A DNA stretch of 64,000 nucleotides from Flavobacteriaceae bacterium PRS1 (lineage in GTDB: Bacteria; Bacteroidota; Bacteroidia; Flavobacteriales; Flavobacteriaceae), in the NCBI GenBank assembly GCA_003709165.1, contig RDRZ01000001.1, positions 94,473 to 158,472 of the forward strand, read 5' to 3'. A model generated the notes under the pieces. The model searched no databases and was not told the DNA's origin. It was given only the letters and a program-made list of their open reading frames with translations. Below, one piece after another: positions 63,944 to 64,000 of this stretch (the stretch's first letter is position 1; each line of letters starts with the position of its first letter). A program made the position numbers and the translations under genes.

Positions 63944-64000
63944 TTTGACTCGTCCTAAAATATGTATACACAAAACAACAAGTATATGTATAAAAACGAC
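63944..64000 (+). mobile_element. Left end of an insertion sequence with transposase start (cut by the window)
   Basis: TTTGACTCGTCCTAAAAT at 63944 is identical to the relic at 55003. Twenty-five bases later ATG at 63986 opens MYKND, running to the last base. From memory, MYKND is how IS3-like OrfA transposases of Bacteroidota often begin. The five codons alone do not prove it. Confidence 0.45.

Overview
The window comes from a low-GC member of the Flavobacteriaceae (Bacteroidota). The evidence is a gldK-gldL-gldM-gldN block (type IX secretion and gliding motor), proteins with C-terminal T9SS sorting domains, an exosortase F pair, the mreBCD-PBP2-rodA block in its usual order, and promoters of the TTG / TAnnTTTG kind. 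Core housekeeping genes are intact and dense from 1.8 to 9 kb, 12.9 to 42.7 kb and 56.5 to 63.9 kb. LAYOUT: 0.3-9.1 kb, peptidases, gcvT, pterin dehydratase, a YebC-type regulator, VOC and SDR enzymes. 9.3-12.8 kb, a disturbed patch: a chimeric UPF0145/T9SS-cargo gene, a repeat shared with 50-54 kb, the N-terminal stump of a phage-type integrase beside an initiator tRNA-Met, and a leucine-rich-repeat gene with an in-frame stop. 12.9-25.4 kb (minus strand), an ABC-F protein, an oxidoreductase, gldNMLK, an arginase-family protein, topA and a membrane protein. 25.5-32.5 kb, miaB, a sigma-54-type activator, lptE, secG, groES, groEL. 32.6-42.7 kb, xrtF, fRMsr, purH, the rod-shape operon and a class V aminotransferase. 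43.0-55.0 kb, the accessory island described below. 55-56.4 kb, a rearrangement scar with two unknown genes and a cut DUF2911 gene. 56.5-64 kb, a thioredoxin-like lipoprotein, pheT, an ECF sigma factor with a membrane partner, a PLP decarboxylase, a DUF2007 protein and the first bases of an insertion sequence. MAIN DISCOVERY: 42.99-54.99 kb looks like an integron-like cassette array built on a recombinase without the usual IntI insertion. A decayed tyrosine recombinase gene (one nonsense codon plus a 264-bp MITE) is followed directly by five cassettes, all pointing the same way. Each cassette begins just after a G^TT crossover point, and its first 5-9 bases are the reverse complement of the left box of its own 3' recombination site. 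This is the signature expected when every cassette brings its own site. The sites are imperfect hairpins whose arms carry A:C mismatches at arm positions 7 and 12, which become G:T wobble pairs on the bottom strand, as if the bottom strand were the folded substrate. Cassette 1 (44473-50749, 6.3 kb) is a whole multi-gene defence operon: Vsr-type endonuclease, C5 cytosine methyltransferase, a small protein, a GHKL ATPase, an unknown protein and a DUF6339-like protein. Two short cassettes are non-coding copies of one repeat. The others carry a SnoaL-like lipoprotein and two T9SS-exported proteins. Two of the defence genes, the recombinase and the LRR gene carry single in-frame stops, and xrtF seems to have lost its ATG, so point decay of accessory genes is widespread here (or the assembly has base errors).
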